DNA of 40,282 bases, taken from NCBI GenBank assembly GCA_045531435.1, contig JAZSDZ010000083.1, positions 1-40,282 on the forward strand. Reading direction: 5' to 3'. This stretch comes from Fimenecus sp045531435. GTDB taxonomy: Bacteria; Bacillota; Clostridia; Oscillospirales; Acutalibacteraceae. A model generated the notes under the pieces. It was given only the letters and a program-made list of their open reading frames with translations, did not search any database and had not been told where the DNA came from. A program made the translations under genes and the position numbers. The stretch's first letter is position 1, and each line of letters begins with the position of its first letter. Shown here one piece after another: positions 7,941 to 16,210 of the stretch.

Positions 7941-8016
7941 TGGAGCTGGTGGACGGACTCGAACCCCCGACCTGCTGATTACAAATCAGCTGCTCTACCA
8001 ACTGAGCTACACCAGC
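7941..8016 (-). tRNA. tRNA-Thr (TGT)
   Basis: A 76-base tRNA with acceptor GCTGGTG, D arm AGCTCAGTTGGTAGAGC, anticodon loop TTTGTAA (anticodon TGT), T loop TTCGAGT and encoded CCA. First gene of the two-tRNA operon. Confidence 0.95.
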
Positions 8017-8032
8017 GTCTCAACGCTCGATT

Positions 8033-8061
8033 ATAATAACACATAGAAAAGAAATAGTCAA
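8033..8061 (-). promoter_or_regulatory. Promoter of the tRNA operon
   Basis: Minus-strand TTGACT (8056-8061), 17 bases including a TGTGT extended -10, then TATTAT (8033-8038), ending 16 bases before tRNA-Thr. Confidence 0.75.
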
Positions 8062-8107
8062 GTGTTTTTTTAAAATTTTTTTAATTTTTTTGAAAATTTT
8101 CTTTTCT

Positions 8108-8136
8108 TTGAAACAGGAGATTTATTGTGTTAAAAT
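8108..8136 (+). promoter_or_regulatory. Promoter of the isomerase/amidohydrolase pair
   Basis: TTGAAA (8108-8113), 17 bases ending in TGTGT, TAAAAT (8131-8136). The gene starts 43 bases later. Confidence 0.7.
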
Positions 8137-8178
8137 ATCGAAAAAAGTTACTACTAAATTGTTTTAGGAGATATATTT

Positions 8179-9033
8179 ATGAAAATTTCTACTGAAATAG
8201 ATTCAATTGCGTTACTTATGGGTGAAGAAAAAGCAGTTGAACTTGTGGCAAAAGCAGGTTTTGATGCTTGGGATTTTTCGATGTTTCAGATGTGTGAAAA
8301 GGAAAATGGCGTTTTAGTGCCAACAAATCACCCAACAGCACAAAGTAACTATCTTTCATTTGCTCGAAAACTCAAACAAATCGGTCTGGATAACGGAATC
8401 GTATGTAATCAGGGACATGCACCATTTCCATCTTCTCCGAAAAGTGCAGATTATCTTAAAAGAGCAATTGAATGTGTTGCTGAAGCAGGAGGGACCATAT
8501 GCATCGTACATCCTATGAATAACGGTACGCCACAGGAAAATGCACAGATGTATTTTGAATTTCTGCCATTCGCAAAAGAGCATAATGTGATAATTGCAAC
8601 GGAAAATATGTGGAATTGGTTGCCTGAATCAAAACATTCTTGTTTTGCAGCCTGCGCAACACCTGAAAGCTTCAATGCCCATCTTGATGCCGTGAATGAT
8701 GATTATTTTGTTGCTTGTCTTGATATTGGTCACGCAGAGATGAAGGGTAGCAATACAACTGCAGTTGAAATGATAAAAGCACTTGGTAGCAGACTTAAAG
8801 CACTGCATATTCACGATAATGATAAGCTTCACGATTTGCATCAGATTCCGTTTTCGATGAAAATAGATTTTATGCCGATTGTACAGGCATTGAAAGATAT
8901 CAGTTATGACGGATATTTTACACTTGAAGCAAGTTATTATCTTGAAAAATTACCGAAAGAAAATGTAATTTCAGGTATTAGTAATCTGTATAATTCAGCA
9001 AAAAAATTAGCAGATATGTTTGAAAAATTATAG
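8179..9033 (+). CDS. Sugar phosphate isomerase/epimerase family protein
   Basis: A 284-residue TIM-barrel protein of the xylose isomerase-like (AP endonuclease 2) superfamily. Candidate metal ligands are in IIATENMW (Glu, about residue 140), CLDIGHAE (Asp and His, about 180), LHIHDND (about 215) and LEASYY (Glu, about 256), the usual four-strand pattern. AGGAG precedes the ATG. It is followed 45 bases later by an amidohydrolase, probably in one transcript. The substrate is unknown; family members isomerise keto sugars, inositols or hydroxypyruvate. The stop codon is TAG. Confidence 0.85.
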   Translation: MKISTEIDSIALLMGEEKAVELVAKAGFDAWDFSMFQMCEKENGVLVPTNHPTAQSNYLSFARKLKQIGLDNGIVCNQGHAPFPSSPKSADYLKRAIECVAEAGGTICIVHPMNNGTPQENAQMYFEFLPFAKEHNVIIATENMWNWLPESKHSCFAACATPESFNAHLDAVNDDYFVACLDIGHAEMKGSNTTAVEMIKALGSRLKALHIHDNDKLHDLHQIPFSMKIDFMPIVQALKDISYDGYFTLEASYYLEKLPKENVISGISNLYNSAKKLADMFEKL

Positions 9034-9078
9034 AGTAATATTTTCTGCATACAATAATGCAAAAAAGGAGGAGTAGAA

Positions 9079-9873
9079 ATGGTAATAGATTTTCATACTC
9101 ACGCTTTTCCTGACAAAATCGCCCAGAGAGCAATTGCTTCGCTTGTAGAAGGCTGTAACGGTGAATATATGCCTTGTAGTGACGGAACTGTGTCAGGGCT
9201 TGTAAATAATATGGATAAGTTTGGCGTTGATATTTCAGTTGTTCAGCCTGTTATCACAAAACCAAGTCAGACACGGACACTTAATTTATGGGCAAAAGAA
9301 ATCACTTGTGAAAGACTTGTTTCTTTTGGTGGAATTCATCCTGCAACAGACAATTATAAAAGGGATATTGATTTTGTTTGTGAGTTGGGACTTCTCGGTA
9401 TTAAGTTTCATCCTGAATATCAGCAGTTCGAGATTGATGCCCTTGAAATGCTTAAAATATATGATTATGCATTAAGTAAAGGTTTGATTATCCTTTTCCA
9501 CGCAGGTTATGACCCTGCTTATTCACCACCAATTCACAGTAGCCCAAAACAGTTTGCGTTTCTTTCAAAGCAAATGCAAGGTGGCGTTATTGTTGCAGCA
9601 CATCTCGGTGGTCAACGCCAATGGGATGATGTAGAAAAATATCTTGTGGGAACAGAAGTGTATCTTGATACTTCAATGGGTATGAATTATTATCCACATG
9701 AACAGTTTTTAAGAATTGTGAAATCTCATGGTGCTGATAAAATCCTTTTTGGTTCGGATGCTCCGTGGAGCAGGGCAGGAGAGGAAATTGAAACATTCAA
9801 TTCACTAGCACTTACACAAGAAGAGAAAGATTTGATTCTCTATAAAAACGCTGAAAGATTATTGAATTTATAA
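9079..9873 (+). CDS. Amidohydrolase family protein (PF04909-like)
   Basis: A 264-residue metal-dependent hydrolase or decarboxylase of the amidohydrolase-2 type. The N-terminal DFHTHAF gives the HxH metal pair (residues 6 and 8); IKFHPEYQ, LFHAGYDP and AHLGGQ supply later His residues, and FGSDAPW carries the catalytic Asp (about residue 234). A strong AAAAGGAGGAG site lies before the ATG. It shares a transcript with the preceding isomerase-like gene, so the two may act on one compound. Family members include aromatic acid decarboxylases and lactonases; the substrate is not visible here. Confidence 0.88.
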   Translation: MVIDFHTHAFPDKIAQRAIASLVEGCNGEYMPCSDGTVSGLVNNMDKFGVDISVVQPVITKPSQTRTLNLWAKEITCERLVSFGGIHPATDNYKRDIDFVCELGLLGIKFHPEYQQFEIDALEMLKIYDYALSKGLIILFHAGYDPAYSPPIHSSPKQFAFLSKQMQGGVIVAAHLGGQRQWDDVEKYLVGTEVYLDTSMGMNYYPHEQFLRIVKSHGADKILFGSDAPWSRAGEEIETFNSLALTQEEKDLILYKNAERLLNL

Positions 9874-9914
9874 TTTGTCGGGAATATATGAAATTAAGAT
9901 GCGAAAGAAAGCTT

Positions 9915-9983
9915 TGTAGGACCGCTTCACGAAGTAACCTTTCCAAAGCGTGCAGTTAAGCCGATTCGTGAATCGCCCCTACA
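9915..9983. repeat. Dispersed inverted-repeat element (TGTAGG...CCTACA)
   Basis: TGTAGG (9915-9920) and CCTACA (9978-9983) bound a segment containing TTCACGAA and its partner TTCGTGAA. Non-coding, palindromic, and more GC-rich than its surroundings; it looks like an intergenic repeat element. Confidence 0.5.
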
Positions 9984-10046
9984 GGGTATTGTGTTTATAT
10001 GAATTATTCGGATAAACTCCAATTTATACAAACACTTAAAAATATA

Positions 10047-10072
10047 GAGGCTATGAAATCACTCATAGCCTC
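10047..10072. terminator. Bidirectional terminator
   Basis: GAGGCTATGA (10047-10056) and TCATAGCCTC (10063-10072) form a 10-bp stem, with A-rich sequence to the left and GTTTGTTT to the right. It separates the convergent amidohydrolase and symporter genes. Confidence 0.8.
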
Positions 10073-10078
10073 GTTTGT

Positions 10079-11662
10079 TTATCCTAATGTATTTGTAACA
10101 GTTGTTGTGACTTTCGCATCGTAACAACTGAATTTTTTATCGATATTTTCAGGTAGTGTCTTTTGTGTTATAAGACTCACAATTGGTACAAGGATAAGTC
10201 CGCCTACCATTGCAAATACACCTGAATAAAGTGAATTTGTAAATACAAAACTTAAAATCGGTGTTGTTGGTGTAAAAAGACCAATACTGATTAGAAGCTG
10301 AACGATTTCAAGTCCTGTGCCGAAAATGAAACTTGTAACAACAGCAGCCTTTGTTGTTTTTTTCCAATATAAACCGTAGAGGAATGGAGCTAAGAAAGCA
10401 CCTGCCAATGCACCCCATGAAACACCCATCATCTGTGCAATAAATACTGAATCTGCCCAGATTGTGTCTTTAAGAATTGCAATAACGGCTGAAATTATAA
10501 TAAAGAATACAATGAATATACGGAGAATAAAAATACTCTTTTTATCGTTAACCTTTTGTTTCTTTTCAAGTTTTGGTTTGATAACATCGAGTGTCAATGT
10601 TGATGCTGATGTGAGAACAAGTGAAGAAAGAGTTGACATTGACGCAGAAAGCACAAGCACAATTACAAGTGCGATAATCACAGGTGCTAAATCAGAAAGA
10701 ATTGTTGGTACAACCTTATCGAACATAACGGTGCCTGTTTCAGAAATGTATCCACCTGCAATCATTTCATTCTTATAAAGCTTACCAAAACCACCAAGGA
10801 AGTAACATCCACCTGCAACGATAATTGCAAAAAAAGTTGAAATTATTGTGCCTTTTTTGATTGAACCTTCGTCTTTTATGGAATAGAATTTACCAACCAT
10901 CTGTGGTAATCCCCAAGTGCCTAATGAAGTGAGCATAACAACAAAGAAAAGGAAAATAGGATTAGGACCGAACATTGATGTGAATTCAGCTCCTGCTTCT
11001 TCTGTAAGACTTGCAACTGCTTCTGTAAAACCACCGTTTCTGTTAAGAACAGCGGCAATAACAATAACGATACCAACAAGCATTATGATACCTTGAATGA
11101 AATCGTTGATTGCTGTAGCCATATATCCGCCAAAAATAATGTAGATGCCCGTAAGCACGGCCATGACGATAACGATAACTGCGTAAGGAACTTCAAATAC
11201 GTTATTAAAAAGTGATGAGAGACCATTGTAAAGTGATGCTGTGTATGGGATAAGAAATATAAATACTATTATGGATGCTACAATTTTAAGTGCTTTTGAA
11301 TCATATCTTTTTTCAAAGAAGTCAGGCATTGTTTTAGAATCAAGATGTTGGGTCATAACTCTTGTTCTTCTACCGAGTACTGCCCATGCAAGAAGTGAGC
11401 CGATAAAGGCATTACCAAGACCAATCCAAGTAGATGCAAGACCAAAATTCCATCCGAATTGTCCTGCATAACCAACAAAGATAACCGCAGAGAAATAGGA
11501 TGTACCGAAAGCAAAGGCAGTAAGCCATGGGCCTACACTTCGACCGCCTAAAACGAAACCATCAACATTTGTCGAATGTTTTCTGCAATAAAAACCGACA
11601 CCTATCATAAGTGCAAAGAAACATATAAGCATTGGTATACTAATCATCATTGTTGTTGTCAT
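10079..11662 (-). CDS. Sodium:solute symporter family transporter (SSS)
   Basis: A 527-residue transporter with about 13 membrane helices. GFVLGGRSVGPWLTAFAFG near residue 35, the FGGYMATAINDFIQG segment (about 180), and SASMSTLSSLVLTSAS (about 345) are typical of the SSS family, which imports solutes such as proline, pantothenate or organic acids with sodium. The start is the ATG at 11662, preceded by AAGGAGTGA; a longer frame from 11746 would run through the promoter and operators. It is divergent from the acyl-CoA ligase and iorAB, so aryl or short-chain carboxylate uptake is a reasonable inference. The substrate is not determined by sequence. Confidence 0.88.
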   Translation of the reverse strand: MTTTMMISIPMLICFFALMIGVGFYCRKHSTNVDGFVLGGRSVGPWLTAFAFGTSYFSAVIFVGYAGQFGWNFGLASTWIGLGNAFIGSLLAWAVLGRRTRVMTQHLDSKTMPDFFEKRYDSKALKIVASIIVFIFLIPYTASLYNGLSSLFNNVFEVPYAVIVIVMAVLTGIYIIFGGYMATAINDFIQGIIMLVGIVIVIAAVLNRNGGFTEAVASLTEEAGAEFTSMFGPNPIFLFFVVMLTSLGTWGLPQMVGKFYSIKDEGSIKKGTIISTFFAIIVAGGCYFLGGFGKLYKNEMIAGGYISETGTVMFDKVVPTILSDLAPVIIALVIVLVLSASMSTLSSLVLTSASTLTLDVIKPKLEKKQKVNDKKSIFILRIFIVFFIIISAVIAILKDTIWADSVFIAQMMGVSWGALAGAFLAPFLYGLYWKKTTKAAVVTSFIFGTGLEIVQLLISIGLFTPTTPILSFVFTNSLYSGVFAMVGGLILVPIVSLITQKTLPENIDKKFSCYDAKVTTTVTNTLG

Positions 11663-11691
11663 AATAATCACTCCTTTTTCTTCAATTTCAC

Positions 11692-11720
11692 TTGACAAAC
11701 AAGAGATAATGTGGTATATT
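11692..11720 (+). promoter_or_regulatory. Possible upstream promoter for the CoA ligase operon
   Basis: TTGACA (11692-11697), 17 bases, TATATT (11715-11720), reading right. The operator-like repeats begin 4 bases after its -10. It faces the symporter promoter. Confidence 0.5.
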
Positions 11721-11723
11721 TGC

Positions 11724-11755
11724 TTTAGCACTTTAAAGTTTAGCACTTTAAAGTG
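11724..11755. promoter_or_regulatory. Two operator-like palindromes in tandem
   Basis: TTTAGCACTTTAAAG is repeated exactly with a 15-bp period (11724-11738 and 11739-11753). Each unit contains the palindrome ACTTTAAAGT, and the second extends to a perfect 12-bp palindrome CACTTTAAAGTG (11744-11755). The units cover the -10 and spacer of the symporter promoter and the start region of the opposing promoter. This is the layout of a repressor site, but no regulator gene is adjacent. Confidence 0.6.
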
Positions 11756-11765
11756 GATATGTCAA
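11737..11765 (-). promoter_or_regulatory. Promoter of the symporter gene
   Basis: Minus-strand TTGACA (11760-11765), 17 bases ending in TGC, TAAACT (11737-11742). Both operator-like repeats overlap it. Confidence 0.6.
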
Positions 11766-11801
11766 TAGAATTTTTGAAAAAATATTTTTTATCAAAATTT
11801 G

Positions 11802-11830
11802 TTGATTTTTGTGCTGTAATACAGTAAAAT
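11802..11830 (+). promoter_or_regulatory. Proximal promoter of the CoA ligase-iorAB operon
   Basis: TTGATT (11802-11807), 17 bases, TAAAAT (11825-11830), 31 bases before the start codon. Confidence 0.65.
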
Positions 11831-11861
11831 ACTAAAATATTCTGTTTTTTGGAGAAAAATT

Positions 11862-13496
11862 ATGACAATCGTACACTTACTTGAAAAAAATGCCCGTGAA
11901 TATCCGAATGATGTGGCATTAGTTGAAATCAATCCTGAACAACCTGAAACAAGACGAATCACCTGGAGTGAATTTGAACTTGTTGAACCGGGTGCAAGAC
12001 GCCCTTATCGTCGTGAAATTACTTGGGGCGTGTTTGAAGAAAAAGCAAACAGATTTGCAAATATGCTTACTCAGAATGGAATAGGCAAGGGTAATAAGGT
12101 TGCAATTCTTTTAATGAATTGCATTGACTGGTTGCCTATATACTTTGGTATATTAAAGACAGGCGCCTTGGTAGTGCCACTTAATTTCCGTTATTCATCT
12201 GACGAAATTGATTACTGTCTTGACCTTGCTGAAGCAGATGTTCTTGTTTTTGGTAATGAATTCGTAGGACGAGTTGAGGCTGTAGCAGATAAAATTAGTA
12301 AAAAATGCAAGCTTATTTATTTTGGTGCAAGCTGCCCTGCGTTTGCTGATGACTATAACGAACTTGTTTCTGAATGTTCAAGCTCATATCACGGATGTTG
12401 GTTAGAAGAATCTGATGATGCAGCAATTTACTTTTCATCAGGTACAACAGGCTTTCCAAAAGCTATTTTACATAATCACGAAAGCCTTATTCATTCTTGC
12501 CGTTGTGAACAGGCACACCATAATCAACAAAAAGATGACTGTTTTCTTTGTATCCCACCACTTTATCATACAGGTGCAAAAATGCACTGGTTTGGTAGCC
12601 TTTTAACAGGCTCAAAAGCAATTATTCTCAAGGGTACACAGTCAAGAAACATCCTTAAGGTTGCAAGTGATGAAAAATGTACAATCGTATGGTTACTTGT
12701 TCCATGGGCACAGGATATTCTCAATGCTATTGACAGTGGTGAAATCGATTTGAATGAATTTGATTTTTCAAATTGGAGACTTATGCATATTGGTGCACAG
12801 CCAGTTCCGCAGAGTCTTATTAAGCGTTGGCTTGAATATTTCCCAAATCAACAATATGATACAAACTATGGACTTTCTGAATCAATCGGTCCCGGTGCTG
12901 TACATTTAGGTGTTGAAAATGTACATAAAGTTGGTGCTATCGGTGTGCCAGGCTATGGTTGGCAGACAAAAATTGTTGCCCCTGACGGAAACGAAGTTGC
13001 AAAAGGTGATGTTGGTGAACTTTGTCTTAAAGGCCCAGGTGTTATGACTTGCTATTATCGTGACCCTGAGGCTACTGCTGCAACACTTAAAGACGGTTGG
13101 CTTTTGACAGGTGATATGGCTATGCAGGATGAAGATGGTTTCATTTTCCTTGTTGACCGTAAAAAGGATGTTATCATTACAGGTGGTGAAAACCTTTATC
13201 CTGTTCAGATTGAAAACTTTATGGCAGCACACGAAAAAATCAAGGATGTTGCTGTTATCGGTCTTCCTGACCCAAGACTTGGTGAAATTGCAACTGCAAT
13301 TATTGAAGTTAAAAATGGTATGACCTGTACAGAAGAGGAAATTAACGAATTCTGTATGAGTTTGCCAAGATATAAAAGACCACGAAAGATTATTTTCGAT
13401 GATGTTCCTCGTAACCCAACAGGAAAAATTGAAAAACCAAAGCTCCGTAAAATGTACGGTGGCGAAGGTCTTGTTGATTCACAGAATAAATCATAG
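11862..13496 (+). CDS. AMP-forming acyl-CoA ligase
   Basis: A 544-residue member of the adenylate-forming (ANL) superfamily that activates a carboxylic acid to its CoA thioester with ATP. Motifs in order: YFSSGTTGFPKAI (about residues 190-202), NYGLSES (about 335), LLTGDMA (about 416), DRKKDVIITGGENLYP (about 430), and PTGKIEKPK with the catalytic Lys (about 519-527). Residues about 32-56 hold an unusual insert in which RRxITWxxFE appears twice. GGAG precedes the ATG. iorA follows after 19 bases, so its product is probably an aryl- or acyl-CoA used by IorAB; the exact acid is unknown. Stop is TAG. Confidence 0.9.
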   Translation: MTIVHLLEKNAREYPNDVALVEINPEQPETRRITWSEFELVEPGARRPYRREITWGVFEEKANRFANMLTQNGIGKGNKVAILLMNCIDWLPIYFGILKTGALVVPLNFRYSSDEIDYCLDLAEADVLVFGNEFVGRVEAVADKISKKCKLIYFGASCPAFADDYNELVSECSSSYHGCWLEESDDAAIYFSSGTTGFPKAILHNHESLIHSCRCEQAHHNQQKDDCFLCIPPLYHTGAKMHWFGSLLTGSKAIILKGTQSRNILKVASDEKCTIVWLLVPWAQDILNAIDSGEIDLNEFDFSNWRLMHIGAQPVPQSLIKRWLEYFPNQQYDTNYGLSESIGPGAVHLGVENVHKVGAIGVPGYGWQTKIVAPDGNEVAKGDVGELCLKGPGVMTCYYRDPEATAATLKDGWLLTGDMAMQDEDGFIFLVDRKKDVIITGGENLYPVQIENFMAAHEKIKDVAVIGLPDPRLGEIATAIIEVKNGMTCTEEEINEFCMSLPRYKRPRKIIFDDVPRNPTGKIEKPKLRKMYGGEGLVDSQNKS

Positions 13497-13515
13497 TTTA
13501 AGGTGAGAAATAGAA

Positions 13516-15240
13516 ATGAAGAAATTAATGATAGGAAATCAGGCAGTCGCTGAAGGATTGCACGATGGTGGTTTAGGTGTTGTATCAAGCTATCCCGGTA
13601 CACCATCAACTGAAGTTACAGAATTTTTAAGTAAATTTGACGACATTCACAGTGAATGGGCTCCAAATGAAAAGGTTGCTTGTGAAGTTGCATTTGGCTC
13701 ATCACTTGCAGGTGCTCGTTCTGCTTGTGCTATGAAGCATGTTGGTCTTAATGTTGCAGCAGACCCATTATTCACACTTTCATATACAGGTGTAAATGGT
13801 GGTATGGTTATCTGTGTTGCGGATGACCCTGCAATGCACTCATCGCAGAATGAACAGGACTCCCGTCACTATGCGATGGCAGCAAAAGTGCCAATGCTTG
13901 AACCTGCTGATTCAATGGAAGCATATACATTTGCAAAAAATGCTTTTGAATTGTCAGAAAAGTTTGATACTCCTGTGCTTCTTCGTATGTGTACAAGAAT
14001 TGCACATAGTCAGTCAATTGTTGAAACAGGTGAAAAAATTCCTGCTGTATTGAAGGATTATGAAAAAAATCCTTCAAAATATATTATGATGCCGGGTAAT
14101 GCAATCAAGCGTCATCCGATTGTGGAAGAAAGAACACTTGCACTTCAGGATTTTGCAGAAAACTGTGAATACAACAAAGTTGAAATGAATTCTGACGAAA
14201 TCGGTATTATCACATCAGGTTGTTCATATCACTATGTTAAAGAGGTTATGGGGGATAGTGCAAGTATCCTTAAAATCGGTATGCCTTATCCACTTCCTGT
14301 AAAACTCATAAAAGACTTTGCTTCAAAGGTTAAAACTCTCTATGTTATTGAAGAGCTTGACCCATTTATTGAAAATCATGTAAAGGCACTTGGAATAGAT
14401 TGTATTGGTAAAGAAAAATTCTCAATTTTAGGTGAGTTTTCTCAGGCAACAATTGCAAAAGCATTTGGCAAGGAATTACCTGAAAGCATTTCAGCAGATG
14501 CTGTTATTCCAAATCGTCCTCCAATGATGTGTGCAGGCTGTCCTCACAGAGGTCTTTTCTATACTCTTGCAAAGAATAAGATTACAGCACTTGGCGATAT
14601 TGGTTGCTATACCCTCGGTGCTGTGCCACCACTCAATGCTCTTGACTCAACTCTCTGTATGGGTGCGTCAATTTCAGGGCTTCATGGCTTTAATCTTGCA
14701 AGAGGTGCTGAAGCAGAAAAAAAGAGTGTTGCAGTTATCGGTGACTCAACATTTATGCATTCAGGTATGACAGGACTTGTAAATGTGGCTTATAATGCTA
14801 CTAATTCAACTGTTATTATCCTTGATAATTCAATTACAGGTATGACAGGACATCAACAGAATCCTACAACAGGTTATAATATCAAAGGTGACCCTGCTGC
14901 AAAAGTTGACCTTGAAACACTTTGCAAGGCTCTCGGTATTAACAGAGTAAGAGTTGTTGACCCTTATGACCTTAAGGCATGTAACGATACAATTAAAGAA
15001 GAACTTGGTGCTCCAGAACCATCAGTTATTATTTCCCGCAGACCTTGTGTATTGCTTAAATCTGTTAAGCACGAAGCACCACTTAAGGTTGATGCAGATA
15101 AATGTCGTTCATGTAAGAGATGTATGACACTTGGTTGTCCTGCAATCAGTATGAAAGATGGAAAAGCAAGAATTGATGCAACATTATGTGTAGGTTGCGG
15201 AGTTTGTAAACAGCTCTGTGCCTTTGATGCTATTGTATAA
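13516..15240 (+). CDS. iorA: Indolepyruvate:ferredoxin oxidoreductase, alpha subunit
   Basis: A 574-residue large subunit of the aryl-2-ketoacid:ferredoxin oxidoreductase that interconverts arylpyruvates and arylacetyl-CoA plus CO2. It has the pyrimidine-binding start with SSYPGTPSTEV, the MCAGCPHRG motif (about 336), and a thiamine diphosphate segment with GDSTFMHSG and LDNSITGMTGHQ (about 410-450). The C-terminus holds two 4Fe-4S motifs: CRSCKRCMTLGC (about 530) and CVGCGVCKQLC (about 558). Length and domain order match IorA. AAGGTGAG precedes the ATG; iorB follows after 15 bases. With reduced ferredoxin the reaction can run towards the keto acid, which fits the T-box next door. Confidence 0.95.
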   Translation: MKKLMIGNQAVAEGLHDGGLGVVSSYPGTPSTEVTEFLSKFDDIHSEWAPNEKVACEVAFGSSLAGARSACAMKHVGLNVAADPLFTLSYTGVNGGMVICVADDPAMHSSQNEQDSRHYAMAAKVPMLEPADSMEAYTFAKNAFELSEKFDTPVLLRMCTRIAHSQSIVETGEKIPAVLKDYEKNPSKYIMMPGNAIKRHPIVEERTLALQDFAENCEYNKVEMNSDEIGIITSGCSYHYVKEVMGDSASILKIGMPYPLPVKLIKDFASKVKTLYVIEELDPFIENHVKALGIDCIGKEKFSILGEFSQATIAKAFGKELPESISADAVIPNRPPMMCAGCPHRGLFYTLAKNKITALGDIGCYTLGAVPPLNALDSTLCMGASISGLHGFNLARGAEAEKKSVAVIGDSTFMHSGMTGLVNVAYNATNSTVIILDNSITGMTGHQQNPTTGYNIKGDPAAKVDLETLCKALGINRVRVVDPYDLKACNDTIKEELGAPEPSVIISRRPCVLLKSVKHEAPLKVDADKCRSCKRCMTLGCPAISMKDGKARIDATLCVGCGVCKQLCAFDAIV

Positions 15241-15255
15241 AGGAGGAGACTTGAA

Positions 15256-15828
15256 ATGAAAACTGTTAGTGTTATGATAGTTGGTGTCGGTGGACAGGGA
15301 AGTCTTCTCGCATCGAAATTATTAGGTCGTCTTCTTGTTGACGAAGGATATGATGTAAAGGTAAGTGAAGTTCACGGTATGAGTCAGCGTGGTGGCTCTG
15401 TTGTAACTTATGTTCGTTTTGGTGATAAGGTTTATTCACCAATTATCACAGATGGTGAAGCGGATATTATTATCTCATTTGAAAAACTTGAAGCAGGAAG
15501 ATATGCTAAATACCTTAAAAAAGATGGCAAAATCGTTGTTAATACACAGCAGATTGATCCAATGCCTGTTATTATCGGAGCAGCAGAATATCCTGAAACA
15601 GTTCTCGATGAATTAACTCAGAAGGGTGTAAGCGTTGATGCTCTTGATGCTCTTTCATTAGCTGAACAGGCAGGTTCATCAAAGGCTGTTAATATTGTTC
15701 TTATGGGTAAGGCTGCAAAGTATTTTGATATTCCTTATGAAAGATGGATTACTGCAATTGAAAACACAGTTGCACCTAAATTTATTGAAATGAATAAGAA
15801 AGCATTTGAATTAGGCTTTAATGCATAA
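15256..15828 (+). CDS. iorB: Indolepyruvate:ferredoxin oxidoreductase, beta subunit
   Basis: The 190-residue gamma-type domain subunit of the 2-ketoacid:ferredoxin oxidoreductase, which pairs with IorA in the cytoplasm. It starts with VGVGGQGSLLASKLLGRLL, the usual nucleotide-fold signature, followed by VSEVHGMSQRGGSVVTYVRFG, a strongly conserved IorB segment (about residues 36-56). A strong AAAGGAGGAG ribosome site lies in the 15-base gap after iorA. No hairpin follows closely; the next promoter starts 16 bases after its stop. Identification is firm. Confidence 0.95.
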   Translation: MKTVSVMIVGVGGQGSLLASKLLGRLLVDEGYDVKVSEVHGMSQRGGSVVTYVRFGDKVYSPIITDGEADIIISFEKLEAGRYAKYLKKDGKIVVNTQQIDPMPVIIGAAEYPETVLDELTQKGVSVDALDALSLAEQAGSSKAVNIVLMGKAAKYFDIPYERWITAIENTVAPKFIEMNKKAFELGFNA

Positions 15829-15844
15829 TTATTATAAAAAATAC

Positions 15845-15873
15845 TTGACTGTAAGTGTTTAGTGTGCTAAAAT
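15845..15873 (+). promoter_or_regulatory. Promoter of the T-box leader
   Basis: TTGACT (15845-15850), 17 bases ending in TGTGC, TAAAAT (15868-15873): an extended -10 promoter giving a leader that starts near 15880. Confidence 0.8.
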
Positions 15874-15879
15874 ATTAAA

Positions 15880-16158
15880 GTAATAAAGACGTTTGAACGG
15901 AAATTAGTATCCGGAAATATCATTTTCAGAGAGCTGCGGTTGGTGTGATGCAGTAGTGTAAAGTCGGTGAATTCATTCCGTGAGTCGTTGGCTGAAGGTC
16001 ATTTGATTGTGTAGGTCAAACGGGTTCGACCGTTATATCGACAAGGGTGTGTTTGCACTCGGAGGCCATTATCGTGAGGTAATGGTAAATAGAGGTGGTA
16101 CCACGGGAATATTCTCGTCCTCTGTGTTCCAATTTGGAATGCAGAGGACTTTTTATTT
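15880..16158 (+). ncRNA. T-box riboswitch, probable tRNA-Phe specificity
   Basis: A full T-box leader. Stem I: ACGGAA (15897-15902) pairs with TTCCGT (15976-15981); AGTA (15906-15909) faces the specifier loop; CCGG (15911-15914) pairs with TCGG (15964-15967). The specifier loop reads GAA-TTC-A (15969-15975), so the codon is most likely UUC, Phe. The distal part has AGAGAGCTGC and GGTTGGTGTGATGCAG. Stem III is CCATTA/TAATGG (16066-16085). The T-box sequence AGAGGTGGTACCACGG (16091-16106) contains UGGU, complementary to an ACCA tRNA end, as expected for tRNA-Phe. A terminator follows. Uncharged tRNA should allow transcription of the paaK-like and ACT genes. The T-box call is firm; the codon is my alignment by eye. 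Confidence 0.9.
16117..16154 (+). terminator. T-box attenuator terminator
   Basis: GTCCTCTG (16117-16124) pairs with CAGAGGAC (16142-16149), with an inner TTCC/GGAA stem and TTTTT at 16150-16154. CCTCT can instead pair with AGAGG at 16091-16095 to form the antiterminator. Confidence 0.9.
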
Positions 16159-16210
16159 GCTTCTGCACTCCTAAAATCCATAGCATATTGCAGAAAGGAC
16201 GAAAACAAAA

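Noticed and set aside
11724..11754. Target-site duplication or mobile element end
   Set aside because: The 15-bp repeats are directly adjacent, palindromic and lie on promoter elements, which fits operators better than insertion footprints.
15972..15974. Other specifier codons (ATT, TCA or GAA) in the T-box
   Set aside because: They require shifting the GAA-NNN-A frame of the specifier loop; only TTC fits that pattern together with the flanking helices. The UGGU pairing also suits tRNA-Phe.
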